From positions 137,897 to 193,445 of the forward strand of contig PDIM01010328.1 in NCBI GenBank assembly GCA_002811675.1: 55,549 nucleotides of DNA. The letters run 5' to 3'. The DNA comes from Ichthyosporea sp. XGB-2017a. Lineage: Eukaryota > Opisthokonta > Ichthyosporea. Of the stretch, positions 16,810 through 28,564 are shown one piece after another. How positions within the stretch are numbered: the first letter of the stretch is position 1; every line of letters starts with the position of its first letter. Both the position numbers and the translations under genes were made by a program. The notes beneath the pieces were generated by a model that saw only the letters and a program-made list of their open reading frames with translations, had not been told where the DNA came from and did not search any database.

Positions 16810-19560
16810 TTACAGACTGTTTTTTAACCAAGTTTCCACACTTAAGGCATCTCTCTTGATCCAGTCGGCCGCAGCACGAATTCTTTCCAAAGATTGCTTC
16901 AGGTTGCGTTCCACTTCACTGCCGTTATTAACTTTGAAGAACTGCTCAATTTCATCCGCGTCAGAATGCGACGCCAATAAATCAGTGCAGTATTCTACGG
17001 TTCTACCCAATAGCATGGCCGTTGTAGAAAACTTTTCGTAAATCTTTGCCCAATTATCCCGAAGGAAGTGCCATGTAACCTTTCTTCCAAAACTGTTCAC
17101 AGCACAGCCTCTTAAAAGAGCGGGAACGTCTTGAGCACGAACAATATCTGAATGGACAAGCTCTAAAGCCTTCTTTACGAGATCTGGAGTAGCCCCAGAA
17201 CCAATCGAGCTCAATAAAGTCACCTTTTGATCCTGAGATTCAGCCTGTTCCAATAGCTTCTTTACTTCATTATAAGTTGCTTCATCTCCATTTCGTAAAA
17301 CGATTGAAAATACTGACCCGCGCATATCAGGATGGATAATAGACTTCTCTCCTTTACAGTAGATATCGAAGCGACGTTTGGCCTCCGCTACGACCTTCTC
17401 TTCCCCGGCCATTCCGGCGTTACCTATCGCAATTGACCGAAGCATTGCGTCAAGGTGAGTTTCGCCACTAATGGGCTCCCACCCATACTTTGCCACCAAA
17501 GGACCAAAAAGTTTTCTCTTAAGTGCTTTCAACTTAGCACTCACTTCAGACCCTTGTTCGTACCATGTCGATTGGAGTTTCGAAAGCTGCGAAGAAATTT
17601 CGCTCCATACCACGAAACTATCCTCTCCTTCATAGTAATCCAACAACGCTAAAGCACTTTCAGTTGGGCAATACCCGGCAGCAGCTAAGCTGAAGACATC
17701 GCTCACCAACCCGACTCTATCTTCGGCGGAGAGCTTCTTTGCTTTAACAAGAGGGCCCAATGTTGGAATGAGTTCTGGGGAGTATTGGACTCTAAAAAAT
17801 CCACTGGTTTCATGGTTCAATTTAATAAAACCTCCTTTACTTGACAGGTCCATTTCTTCGTCCTCCATCAACAGGGAGTTTTCCACTACGTCCCCAGTGT
17901 TCAAGGAAAGTGGAATAATCCATTTAGACTTATCGTTTTCGTCTTTTCCGGTGCTTAAAAACCTCGCCTGCTTAGCATGACAGCACCCATTAGCATTCCC
18001 CTCTAATGAAACAACCGGATATCCCATTTGCATCGTCCAATTGTCCATCAAACGCTTTACTGGCTTGCCAGATACAGTAGACAATGCATCCCACAAATCA
18101 TCCGTAGCTGCATTCTTGTATGCATTTTTCTTTAAATACAACTGCAACCCCTTTTTAAAGTCATCCAGTCCCAAATAGTTTGCCAGCATTTTAATAATAC
18201 TTGCCCCCTTTGAGTATGAAATGGCGTCGAAAATGTCATCGACTTTGGTATCGGAGGGAACATCAACCTTAATCGGATGAGAAGAATGGAGGGCATCTAA
18301 ACTAAATGCTCTATTTTGCTCATTAATGATAAATTGCTCCCAAACTTTCCAGTCCGGAAACAAATGGTCAGTGGCCAACCACCCGACCCAAGTGGCAAAC
18401 CCTTCATTAAGCCACAACTCAGACCACCACTGCATTGTTACCAAGTTACCAAACCACTGATGCGCCAATTCATGCCCAATAACATAGGCGATCCTCTGCT
18501 TAATAACAGCCGGAGTCGTTTTCTCGTTGTACAGGAGTAACACGCTCCTATAGGTAACGAGTCCCCAATTTTCCATAGCACCTGCAGCAAAATCTGGGAT
18601 TGCGATTAAATCACTTTTCGGCAAAGGGTAAGCAATATCAAAATACTCGCAAAAAAAGTCCAGAGTCTCTGTGGCAACTTTTAAAGCAAACGTTCCCTCG
18701 TCAGTTTTTCCAATTGGAGTAAACACACGAACCTTCACACCCCCTTTAGTAGTTGCTTCAATATGATCAAATTCTCCAACAACAAAAGCGAGCAAATACG
18801 TAGACATCACTGGAGTTGTCTCGAAGGGAACGGACTTGAGCTCCCGCCCATTTTCAGACATGTATTTAATCTCCTTCTCTTTCTCGGGCATATTGGACAA
18901 AGCAACTCGGTCCTTCGGTACAACCAGCGTCACATTGAAAGTCGCCTTGAGGTATGGCTTGTCCCAACACGGAAAGGCCCGTCGTGCATCTGCTGCTTCA
19001 AACTGTGTTACTGCCATATGTCGCCGTTCTTTCGATGCTTCGTCAATGTATGCAGAGCGGTAAAAACCAGCCATACTGTCGTTCAGCATACCAGTAAATT
19101 CAACAAAAATCTCTGCACCGTCTTCAAGGCCAAGTGTCTGGTCAAAAATGAGCTCCACAGTTTCTTTAGCAGTGTCAAATATAATATCCTTCGCTGGAAT
19201 GGAACTCCCTTTGGCTTTCACTGAAGCAGACTGGATTTCAATCTGTTTCGAGTTCATAGTGATGACATTTGTGGCCTTCACTATATTCACCTTGATAGTT
19301 TCACTTCCTGAAAAAGTGAATCTTTCCAGGTCAGGCTTGAAGGTCAAATCGTAGTGTACAGGTACTACACTATCCGGAAAAAAGGGTCTGTCACTCATTA
19401 TTCCAAAATTATTTTCAACGTTTGAATATGAAGATTTGTCAAAGTAATTCCCAAAGTCAAGTATCCTCTGCCACGTAAGGCCAGAACTATAAAACTGATA
19501 CGTCAATACAGCAAATACAACGATAATAACCGATATTAATGAGTCTTTCTTTGACAACAT
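16810..19560 (-). CDS. Membrane-anchored M1 zinc aminopeptidase
   Basis: A gluzincin aminopeptidase that removes N-terminal residues from peptides. The ORF gives 916 aa in one exon. Motifs in order are GAMENWGL, HELAHQWFGN followed at the correct spacing by NEG (HExxH-x18-E zinc site), and a long C-terminal helical domain of ERAP1_C type. The core resembles puromycin-sensitive aminopeptidase. The chosen ATG gives MLSKKDSLISVIIVVFAVL, a short basic cytosolic tail plus one hydrophobic segment, which predicts a type II signal anchor. A second ATG (MSDRPFFPDS, 54 codons later) would give a soluble cytosolic form, so alternative starts are possible. An upstream GTG-initiated extension was rejected. 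It converges on YAK1, with its AATAAA (minus) at 16724-16729. Confidence 0.93.
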   Translation of the reverse strand: MLSKKDSLISVIIVVFAVLTYQFYSSGLTWQRILDFGNYFDKSSYSNVENNFGIMSDRPFFPDSVVPVHYDLTFKPDLERFTFSGSETIKVNIVKATNVITMNSKQIEIQSASVKAKGSSIPAKDIIFDTAKETVELIFDQTLGLEDGAEIFVEFTGMLNDSMAGFYRSAYIDEASKERRHMAVTQFEAADARRAFPCWDKPYLKATFNVTLVVPKDRVALSNMPEKEKEIKYMSENGRELKSVPFETTPVMSTYLLAFVVGEFDHIEATTKGGVKVRVFTPIGKTDEGTFALKVATETLDFFCEYFDIAYPLPKSDLIAIPDFAAGAMENWGLVTYRSVLLLYNEKTTPAVIKQRIAYVIGHELAHQWFGNLVTMQWWSELWLNEGFATWVGWLATDHLFPDWKVWEQFIINEQNRAFSLDALHSSHPIKVDVPSDTKVDDIFDAISYSKGASIIKMLANYLGLDDFKKGLQLYLKKNAYKNAATDDLWDALSTVSGKPVKRLMDNWTMQMGYPVVSLEGNANGCCHAKQARFLSTGKDENDKSKWIIPLSLNTGDVVENSLLMEDEEMDLSSKGGFIKLNHETSGFFRVQYSPELIPTLGPLVKAKKLSAEDRVGLVSDVFSLAAAGYCPTESALALLDYYEGEDSFVVWSEISSQLSKLQSTWYEQGSEVSAKLKALKRKLFGPLVAKYGWEPISGETHLDAMLRSIAIGNAGMAGEEKVVAEAKRRFDIYCKGEKSIIHPDMRGSVFSIVLRNGDEATYNEVKKLLEQAESQDQKVTLLSSIGSGATPDLVKKALELVHSDIVRAQDVPALLRGCAVNSFGRKVTWHFLRDNWAKIYEKFSTTAMLLGRTVEYCTDLLASHSDADEIEQFFKVNNGSEVERNLKQSLERIRAAADWIKRDALSVETWLKNSL

Positions 19561-20396
19561 TAAACACACACAGTTCTAACTCTAGTTGTAGATTTTTTTT
19601 TTGTCACATAAACGCTTTTGTATAGCTTGGAGTGAAATGATAACAACAACACACACACCACTACAAATGCTACTAACACAACTTTCTGAAAGGCAAAGGG
19701 GGAGGATGTCGATCTAGCTGTAGCTCTGTGGGATCTGGCAGACACACCCCGCTGGAACAGACAGCAGCAGCAGAGGGAGACGAGAGGGAGAGGGCAGGGG
19801 GGGGGAAGGAGGAGGAGGAGTCATGCGGTCATGGACTCATCAAGATATTATTTTATCCACCTCCCCTTTTATTTTGGGGAAATTATTTTAATTTTTTGGG
19901 GACCGTTTTCAATTTATTTTGCCTTTTATTTTGGCTTGCAGCTGTGGTCTTATGATGATATCAAGGGACTTCCTCGGACTCACGCTGCCAAGTGCTGCCA
20001 GCTGCTGCTTGAATGTTGACATTTCGGCTCCCTAGGTTTAATTTATTTGTAACAAGTTGTAACGCAAATATTATTATGCACCACAGCGAGGTGATGATCG
20101 AGGCCTCATAGATGAAAATGGGTCACATGAGCTGTGTACGTCTTTGCTGAATGCTGGTGAAGGCCCTGCAGCGTGTCAAATGCGGGCTCCTTGTTCAAAT
20201 GGTCTACACGCGCGTGGGTATTGATGAAAATGGCGCGAAATGCGGTGTCATGCCGTCTGTTGAAATTTTGTGTGTAGTACCAAAAAGGAAGGAGTTTGGA
20301 TTATCACAAAGAAACTGTATGCAATGCAACGAACATCTGAAAATGGAATAAAGGGGGGACATTTGGATTGGTTGTGGCATTACGAAATTTCCTACC
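19561..20396. other. Intergenic: aminopeptidase 5' region and FANCL 3' end
   Basis: No gene is recognised. The aminopeptidase side has purine-rich DNA with a 9-G run at 19797-19805 and TAGCTG motifs, consistent with its promoter. The remainder is AT-rich and unstructured. A 66-codon ORF at 20151-20351 has no family features and is probably chance. Confidence 0.5.
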
Positions 20397-21989
20397 TCAA
20401 CTCCCAATAGAAGCTTTCACAGAAATTTGCTGCACAAGATATTCAAGACGACACACATAAAAGGAGTATAAGTGACCGTACCAACTTTCAACAAAAAAGA
20501 CACCGAGAAGCTTACCTTAGAGCAATAAGGACATTCACCAAATATAGTATTGAAACTTTGTCGCCCATTGGGAAGTGCTTTCAGCCACTAATTAAAAACG
20601 AGCAAAATGAGTAAACAGCAAACGAAAAAAGACCGACCAAACGTTCAGAAAGTGAGGATGACAATTTCTCATTAGCATGCTCACGATTGTATGCTGTATT
20701 CTGTATTAACTAACAACTTACCTGATACAAACAAGTAGGGTGGAAGGCACGAGCGCATGCATTGTACTCGCAAACACGACTAGGAGTTTCGTCTCCAAGT
20801 CGAAACGAATAGCAAATTCCGCAGTCAACGCAAAAGTCCTCTTCCTCTCCATCATCAACATTGCTGTTTATAGCATTTTTGTTTGCTTTTACGGGGAGTG
20901 TCTCAAGCTCAAAGAGGAGTTTAAGCTTTTCAGAAAAAGGCAAGTCGGCATTGAGAGCCCATACTTTGAAGTTTTTTTGCATGGCACAACCAAGCCGCTT
21001 TGTAGACTTTTCCGTCCCCACCAGCCGAAATTCTGGAAACTGGTCAGGTCTAGAGGGATTCACAGTGATAAGCAGAGTTACGCTCTTTGTAAGAATAATT
21101 CGCCGGAAATTGCAGCTTTTATCAGGATTTTCTGGTTCGATTACTCTGCAGTTCTCGTCGATATCAGTAGTTATGTCCCAAAAACTCTGATAAAGCTCAA
21201 CATGTTCACTGAACATATCAAAAACACCCTTGAATCCTTTTTCCGCCCAATTCTTAAGAAAAAACTGCCCCGGAAGCGAATGTGTTACCTTTGGCTCCTT
21301 TTCAGGAAAATTTTCGGTCAGAAAAACTTGAAGAAAGTGTGACCTTTGCTTGCCATCCTTTTTACACAGAACAATTTTGGGGGGATCAAATGTCAGTTCT
21401 GAAACATGTTCGGACCCTATGCAATCAATAGCAGAAATAACCTTTTCGTAAAATTTTGGATGATAACGTTGATGCGACGAAAGCATTCCCTGGGTGTTTT
21501 TCTTGGGGGTTCTTTCAATGAGCTCACACAATTCCACCAAGAAAGCTGAAATGGAGGAGCATTGAGTAAGTCTCTGTCTGACCAATTCCTCGTATCCAGA
21601 CAGCAGCAATTGGAGCTCCAAATCACATTCTAGAGTTGAGCCTGTAAGCGCAGGCGCCGAATCAGCCTGAGAATCCTTCGGCAGTTGCAAACGTATCCGG
21701 TATTCTGTTCCCTACAAAAACACAACAATGAATGAAACATGAAAGAGTTCAATATCCTGCACAATCGATTACCTACAAGAGTAAGCTGCTTGCATAGAGC
21801 CTTTCATCTAGAAACAGACGTTACCTGCACTTTAATATATCCACCAAAAGCAGTGCAGGAGCAATTTTCAGGAATAATCAGGGGGAATTTCTCGAGTAAT
21901 TCTGCATCAATCACCTTCCGGCTTCTTCCATCCGAGCTGGAGCCAGCAGCCCCCCCCTTGCAGTTCCTTGACATGGATTCACCTGGCAT
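20397..21989 (-). CDS. FANCL: FANCL E3 ubiquitin ligase (Fanconi anemia)
   Basis: The RING-type E3 that, with the E2 UBE2T, monoubiquitinates FANCD2/FANCI during interstrand-crosslink repair. Four exons were derived by hand: 21989-21825, 21711-20722, 20587-20516 and 20429-20397, all GT-AG and in phase, giving 419 aa. The N-terminus has LLEKFPLIIPE and FGGYIKVQ|GTEYRIRLQLP, which fit the E2-like fold of FANCL. The C-terminal RING-like domain is CGICYSFRLG, CARAFHPTCLYQ|WLKALPNGRQSFNT, then FGECPYCSK|QISVKA, almost the family signature. The small third and fourth exons are needed to complete the RING; stopping at the long exon would lose three zinc ligands. An in-frame ATG at 22028 would add 13 residues, but its codons run through a C homopolymer. 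It diverges from the copine gene. Confidence 0.93.
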
Positions 21990-22299
21990 TCTTTGTACCC
22001 CCCCCCCTAGCACAGGCCACACTTGCATCCAAATCCCGTTGGCTGGGGCAGCTATCGTCCAACAGAGGGTGGCGGGAGTTGTTTCTCCACAGAGGAGTGT
22101 GGAGGGAAGGAAGGAAAGGGGAGAGCGGAGAGATAAACCGCAGCGGGAGGCGTCAGGCGCAGTTATTTATTTATTTATTAGACTTTTCTGGTGGTTGTGT
22201 GGGAGTGCTGTGGTTGTTTTAGTTTTGTGCCTGGGATGGAGGAGATTACCTTGAAGGACTGAGTGACTTTAGTTTGTGTGAATTGATATTCAGCAACAA

Positions 22300-24227
22300 A
22301 TGGGGGGGCCATTGAGTTTATCTACGCCTAGTTCGCGCGTGGAATTGAGATTCAAGTGCTATGATTTAACTAAAAAGGATCTGGCATCAAAATCTGACCC
22401 AATGCTGGTCATGTTCTATGACGATCCGAAGTCACCTCACTGCCACGAAGTGTTTCGTACGGAAGTGGTGAAGAATAATCATAATCCCGTTTTCTCTGAC
22501 ACTTATGTAATGGAGTACTACTTTGAGACTGTTCAAAATTTGCGATTTGAGCTCTACGATGTTGATTCCAAAGATCAAGAGCTATGTAGCCAAGACTATC
22601 TTGGTGAAGCAAGTTGTACTCTGGCAAAACTCGCCAGTGGACGACAGCCCACTATGCTAGATCTCATTCATAGAAAAAAGCCTGACAAGAATAAGCACCT
22701 TGGACATGTGATTATTACCTGCGAGGAGTTGAAAGACTGTAACGTGGCAGCCACCTTCTCATTCAGAGGCTCGGAGCTCGATAAAAAGGACTTCTTTGGA
22801 AAATCTGATCCGTATTTGGAAATTCAAAGGTTGGGAAATGACGGTAAAAGTTGGGAGCTTGTTTATCGAAGCGAATTTGTGAAAAAGACATTGGACCCTA
22901 CCTGGAAGCCTTTCACCCTTGGATATACACGGCTTTGTAATGGTGATATCGAGAGGAAACTTCGGATACAAACGTTTGACTATGATCGCGATGGATCACA
23001 TGACTTTATCGGTGAGGTGAGTGTTGTTTGATTGTAGAGTCTGGCTTACATTAAAGGGAAAGTGGAAAGTCCAACTAACGGAATATCGTTTTTAGTGCGA
23101 AACGTCAGTTAAGGAAATTCGAGAAATGTGGTCTTCAGGGACAATGACCTGGGAACTAATCAATCGAAAGAAACAAGAAAAGAAAAAGAAATACAAGAAC
23201 TCTGGAGTTTTGCGATTAGACTCCTTCAGAGAAGAGGAAACGCATACCTTTTTGGAATATGTTATGGGAGGGTGTGAGATAAACTTTACTGTTGCTGTTG
23301 ACTTTACAGGCTCAAATGGCAATCCTTCTAGTCCAGGCACTTTACATTATGCTGGAGGTAAGTAGAATCACTTCCGTACGCTGAAAGGGCGAGAGTACGA
23401 AGAAGTATTTGCTGAGTTCCATTTTCTAATTTTTTCTAATTTCTTTGTTTTCCTAACTTTTTTAGCTGGTCCAACTCTTTACGAACATGCCATATGTGCT
23501 GTTGGTAATGTTATTCAGTACTACGACACTGATCAATACTACCCGGCTCTTGGATTTGGAGGCATCCCGCAAGGAGCCAATGATGTGAGCCACGCTTTTC
23601 CTTTGAATGGAAACCCGGACAGTCCATACTGTGTTGGTAAGTCTTCGAAGAGTGAGTTTTTTCTTTTTGTCTGTTAATAGAAAGTTGATTTACTGAGCCT
23701 GCTTTGCTTTGTATGTGGTAGGTATTGGGGGCATTGTGAATGCATATAGGCACTGTATAAATACTGTGAGACTCTATGGGCCCACAAACTTTACACCGGT
23801 GATTCGAGATATTATGCGGTTCGCTCAGCAACACTCGACGCAAGACAATCAAAAATACTATATTCTCTTAATCCTAACTGATGGTCAGATTACGGATGAA
23901 GATTCGACAATCAGGGCCATTGTTGAAGCATCGAAGCTTCCAATGTCGATTATTATTGTTGGCATTGGGGGAGCTGACTTTTCTGCTATGGAAAACCTTG
24001 ATGGGGATGATGGGCGCCCACTTTCTTATAGAGGAACTCCTTGTGAAAGAGACATTGTTCAGTTTGTGGAGTTTAGCAAATATGCTAGAGACCACAGCCA
24101 TGAACGATTCGCGGCGGAATTGTTAGCGGAAATCCCAACACAATTTTTGAGCTACATGAAAAAACACGGAATTGTGCCAAATGCAGTGAAACCAATGGAA
24201 GTATTTCCTTCATCCGAGACGAACTAG
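22300..24227 (+). CDS. Copine (C2-C2-vWA calcium-dependent membrane protein)
   Basis: Copines bind phospholipid membranes in response to calcium and recruit partners through a von Willebrand A-like domain. The exons are 22300-23016, 23096-23357, 23466-23636 and 23722-24227, all GT-AG with consistent phase, giving 551 aa. C2A is at about residues 15-130 ([18 protein letters not shown]). C2B is at about 145-265 ([36 protein letters not shown]), with the calcium-binding Asp residues present. The copine domain spans about 300-540 and includes [10 protein letters not shown] (a MIDAS-like D-x-S-type position reading D-F-T-G-S), [35 protein letters not shown] and ILTDGQITD. The start is AACAAATGG. 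An AATAAA lies at 24277. The gene shares a divergent promoter with FANCL. Confidence 0.95.
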
Positions 24228-24654
24228 GGGGATTTATAGCCTAAACACGTATAAGCGTTTCTTTTAGTTACACCAAAATAAAATCGACAGTAGCAAGCAA
24301 ATGTGTTACGAAGAATTGTGGATGTGTGATTTTGCGTTGCTTATAAGTTCTAGTTTCCAGTCTGCACCCAACTGGGAGTCAGACAACTTGATTCAGTGAA
24401 AAGCCCAGCTGTTGCTCTGCTTCCCCTATTTTTTTGTTTCAGAACAGATAATTCTATAAATAGCCTTTTCATAATACCATGATATAGTATCCCATGTGAC
24501 TTGTGCCAGAATTTTATTTTTTGGTATTATCATTTATCAATTAATGTGAACATTTACGTGATATTCCCATTTGGAATTGTAGTGCACCTTTTGTGTTGCT
24601 GTTGATTTATTTTAAACAGCGGGGCATATTTCCCGATGTCATTTGTTAGAAATT
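24228..24654. other. Intergenic between copine and TSNAXIP1-like
   Basis: The stretch holds the copine poly(A) signal (24277-24282) and an AT-rich leader for the next gene. I see no ORF, RNA gene or repeat worth naming. Confidence 0.5.
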
Positions 24655-27305
24655 ATGTCGATATCTGCACTTTCTAAAAGAAGCCGAAGCCGGGGCGGGG
24701 CTTACTCAGTCGACTTCACCCTTCCCTCAACTCCTGCACCTGATCTTGATGAAGTTGCAGCCAATCTTGAATCTGGAGTTAGACTTCCCGAGTTTTTGGG
24801 GAAAAATTCGACCAGAATGTCTTGCTATTCTCCTAGTGGGAAGAAAACCCCCAAGGAGATGGACCGCCCAAGTGCCCGCTCAAGTGGCAAAACGTTCCAG
24901 GGTTTGGATGGGTATGGATATAATCTGGCTGAGGATGAAGCACAGTATCGAATGCCGAATGAAAAGAGTCTACCACCTGCGCAAGACACCGAATCAGGAC
25001 ATTTAGATATGTGGCCTAGTAGACCAAAGAGTCAGGGAAGCACAAGGCAAAATTCAGGAAAGGATCCTCGGGGAAACACCACTTTGTATAAGCCGAAGTT
25101 TTTGATACAATTAGAGTCTTATATTGAGCATGAGAAGCATGTTCTTGGGTGCAAAGATGATTTTATTGGTAGTGAAAAGCGACTGCAAATATATAGGGAG
25201 GTATTTAAATTCATAGTGAATGATTTTAAAACTTACAAACCCATCCTTGCAACAATTAAGCACGAATATGAGGAGCATATTCGATTGCTCCAGGATAAAA
25301 TAGGAGTTGCATCTGGTTTGAAGGCGCAGCTAGCTGTTATAAATCAGCAACATGAGAGAGAAATTGCCCAAGCTCGGGATGAGCACATGCAAGAGACGAA
25401 AAAGTATCAAGAGGACAACAAGAGTTTGTATCAATTTATTCATTCTTTTAAAGATACAGAAAAGCAGCTTATGATTCAAGTGAAAAAGCTCAGTAATGAG
25501 TTATCAGAAGAGCATGCCCGTTTCTGCGAACAGTCAGATATGAAAAAAATGCTTTTGGGGAAAGTAAGGGAGTTGGAAAAGTTTAAAGATGAAAAAAAAG
25601 CGGAAATAAGGGATCTTGAAAGTGATCATTTGAAGGTAAAGATTATGCTGCGAAAAGCTCAAAATGACTTGAAAACAGCCAAAGAAGAGATTGCTACATA
25701 CAAAGAAAGATTTGTAGAAGTCGTCCCTCGATACAATTATGATTTGCTTGAAGAATCAGCCGAAGAAGCAAAGAAAAATATGATGATTGCAGAACAGAAG
25801 TATGAAACGCAAAGATCTGGTTACGAAAAGCTCCAGAAGGACCATGCTGAGGTTAAGAGTCAAAGAGATCAACTCCTGAGAGAGAAGCAGCGAATGAAGA
25901 GGGTAGGAACGCCACGCCCAGATTGGGATAGAGTCTCTGAATTTCTCACAGGAAGTGCAAACAGATGGGTAAGTAAACAAGTGTAATGTATGAAAGAAGA
26001 AAATGTTATGTGTTCTTAATATCATATTTTTTTTGTTTGATAGCGGAAACTATCCGAAGGCAAAACATCACAGGAAAAGATGGAGCTTGTTTGCAAAGAG
26101 CTTCGCGTTATGACTGACCAGCTTTCTGGAAAGGTTCTAATCCAAAAAAGTGAGGATGGGATGTTTGAACCTCTTGGTACGGAGCCCTATATTCCAAAAT
26201 ATTTGCGCACGAATGCGAAAGTAAATAATAAGAACATCAAGAAGCGTGACTGCGAAATGATGATTAAGGATATCTGGAAGGAGAAAGCGGTTTACGACTC
26301 TATGGGCAAGAAACGAGAACAGATGGACAATTACCTTTACACATATCTTCAAAAGAAATTTGGTGCTTTCCCAAACGTTATTGTAGAAGCTGCATACAAC
26401 TTAGTCAATGGGTGTCAAATGTACGATTATGACGCCGATGTTGAGTTATTTTACAAGGTATGTTGGTTGCACTCATAAAAACTGGAGCCAGAAGCAATTG
26501 CTGATATTATTCTAACACATTTTTTGTACTCTTGTCTAGGTGCTGACCGGTGAACTTGACGAAGAAGTCTACCACGATCAAATGAATATGGTGTCAAAGG
26601 TGGAAACTTTGTTTGTTAAACTTGACTCAAAGCTAAACAATGGCGTTCTCAAAGGCAAACTATCAAAGTCAGATATTCTCGAGGCCTTGAAGCTTTACTT
26701 TCCAACCAAAACAGACGGTGAGTTTTTGCTGTACTTGTTAGCTTCAGCATTTGGCGTTATTAGTTGTTGTTTACATTCTATTTTTACAAATTGTTTTTGC
26801 GTTTCTGATTGCAGAACAATGGGAAGAGGTTGAAGAAGCTCTTGATGAAGATGTTTCTGAAGATATTGTAGAGTATTCAGCATTATTTGCAGAAGATCGC
26901 GAGGGAAATCAAGGGGAATTTGCAGAGGCCATGAGAGATCAGCATGTGCAAGAGCGTCTCAAGTATGCCAGTGACATTCAGAAAGCAATGACAGAAATTA
27001 TCGACAATGAAGATGAAGTGATTTCTATAGAAGAAACTAGGCAGGCTATACTGACTGCTGACCCTTTTAAGACCGAAAAAGAAATAGACAATTATATCAG
27101 TAGAGGCTTTGGATCACCTATTGCGAAACTTCATGAAAATGAAGTTGTTAAAATTTCAATATTTATTAAGCGGCTACAGGCAGGTTTGTTGAAGCGCTCA
27201 GTTCAAAAGGGAATAGACAAATTGAAGAATGCCGCCAAAAAAGGAGCTGATGCTGGTAACATGTTTGCAAAAGTTGTTAGTATGGCCAAAGGCAAAAAGA
27301 AATAA
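24655..27305 (+). CDS. TSNAXIP1-like coiled-coil protein
   Basis: Related to translin-associated factor X-interacting protein 1, a coiled-coil protein linked to motile cilia in animals. The exons are 24655-25968, 26044-26457, 26540-26717 and 26815-27305, all GT-AG, giving 798 aa. Residues of about 145-260 match the N-terminal TSNAXIP1 domain: IQLESYIEHEKHVLG, RLQIYREVFKFIV and FKTYKPILATIKHEYE. Long heptad-rich helices follow to about residue 440 (KLSNELSEEHARF, KLQKDHAEVKSQRDQLLREK). The C-terminal half is acidic and helical, and its paired D/E-rich segments (TDGEQWEEVEEAL) are loosely EF-hand-like without clear calcium loops. The start ATG was chosen over a TTG four codons upstream. The stop overlaps an AATAAA and lies 41 nt from the stop of the convergent DUF711 gene. 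Confidence 0.85.
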
Positions 27306-27346
27306 AAAATAGAGGATAAAGGGCCAGCCTTGTTAACTTTATTAAC

Positions 27347-28564
27347 CTACAAGGACGGAACAGTACAATTAAAAAGATATGGGGAATTGAACGTAGTTCT
27401 GTCGCCAGCTTTTACACCCATTACCGGAAATATTCTCGCTGACAGAGGTTTCTTTAACTTAAAGGCTAATGCAGCAGTGTCGATGAAAAGATTAGAGAGT
27501 GCTTTGACCGATGTGTCACCGGGAATAGGAACACAATCAAGCCCACAGCCACAAACCGTTGAATTAATCAAGATGTTGCGTACGGTAAATTTTCCATCGC
27601 TGAAATACTTTGCCAAAAGTTTATCTTCCAAGATTGGAAGCATGAGCCCTGAATAACCGCAACGTTTAACGTCTATGGACTTGCACACGTTGGTAAGAAG
27701 ACCAGATATTGTGATGGTGGAATATTCGCCAAAACTCGCAAGTCCCAAGGTTTCGTATCCTTCCACAATAGTCCTCATCCCATCCCCTACACAAGGAACA
27801 ATACTGCAATCGATACCACCGTACTCAATGCCTTGTGATTTCGCAGATTCTATAACAATATTTTCAATCTTTTTGTACTCAAAGTCAAATAGCGCTTTTA
27901 GCTTCTTCTGGGCCTTCATAATGGTATTTCCACCATTTTTATCGAAATCTGCTTTCGCATCCGCAAATGCTTCATAAACCATATCGGCATTTTGCCCTCC
28001 TACAGCTATGGAAATGGGACCATGGCTATGGTAACCGGCAGGATAGAATGGACTTCCTGGGACCATGTTGAAGGACGAACAGAGTTTAAAACTCTCTGTA
28101 TCTCCGTTCTTGGCAACTGCAATGGTAGCCGCAGAGGCAGCCATGGATATATCGAAAGCATTTTCATCCTCATAAGGCGAGGGAACTGCTATGGATGCGT
28201 AGATGGTTTTCGTGGCTTTGAGCATCGCAGGGACCTGGTCGATTGCTTTCACAGTCTTTGCAGGCCCAACATTCATTAACTGAAAGTCTAAATCATTCAT
28301 TATCTCATCAACCACCACAGCAGCCTCAACCATGCCATCTTCAGGCATATACTCTTCAAATGGGTTGGTCAGGATCCGACTCGTTTGGACCTCAAAACCA
28401 GCCTCTTCCAAGGATTTCACTGTGGCCGCTATTGCTTTGGTGCACTTTGCCAAGATAGGAAGCCATGTTTTCTTTTGTTCATCTACGTGACACATAGGCA
28501 GAGAGCATCCTGCAGACACTGTCCTAATCACCCTTTTGGTTTCCTTCTTCGCGGTAAAATCCAT
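27347..28564 (-). CDS. DUF711/UPF0210 family protein
   Basis: It belongs to a mostly prokaryotic family of unknown function. It is 405 aa, intronless, starting MDFTAKKETKRVIRTVSAG. Diagnostic blocks are MNDLDFQLMNVGPAKT, GYHSHGPISIAVGG, GIDCSIVPCVGDGMRTI, CGYSGLMLPILEDKLLAKYF and VCGCGLDCVPIPGDTS. The last two are the family hallmark. The cysteines, CGYSG and VCGCGLDC, suggest metal binding or redox chemistry, but no reaction is established. An ATG at 28678 is in frame and would add 38 mostly hydrophobic residues; I prefer the internal ATG because it matches the prokaryotic N-terminus. The gene has no introns while its plus-strand neighbour has three, so acquisition from a prokaryote is plausible but unproven. 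Its poly(A) signal (minus, 27338-27343) lies 4 nt after its stop. Confidence 0.88.
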   Translation of the reverse strand: MDFTAKKETKRVIRTVSAGCSLPMCHVDEQKKTWLPILAKCTKAIAATVKSLEEAGFEVQTSRILTNPFEEYMPEDGMVEAAVVVDEIMNDLDFQLMNVGPAKTVKAIDQVPAMLKATKTIYASIAVPSPYEDENAFDISMAASAATIAVAKNGDTESFKLCSSFNMVPGSPFYPAGYHSHGPISIAVGGQNADMVYEAFADAKADFDKNGGNTIMKAQKKLKALFDFEYKKIENIVIESAKSQGIEYGGIDCSIVPCVGDGMRTIVEGYETLGLASFGEYSTITISGLLTNVCKSIDVKRCGYSGLMLPILEDKLLAKYFSDGKFTVRNILINSTVCGCGLDCVPIPGDTSVKALSNLFIDTAALAFKLKKPLSARIFPVMGVKAGDRTTFNSPYLFNCTVPSL

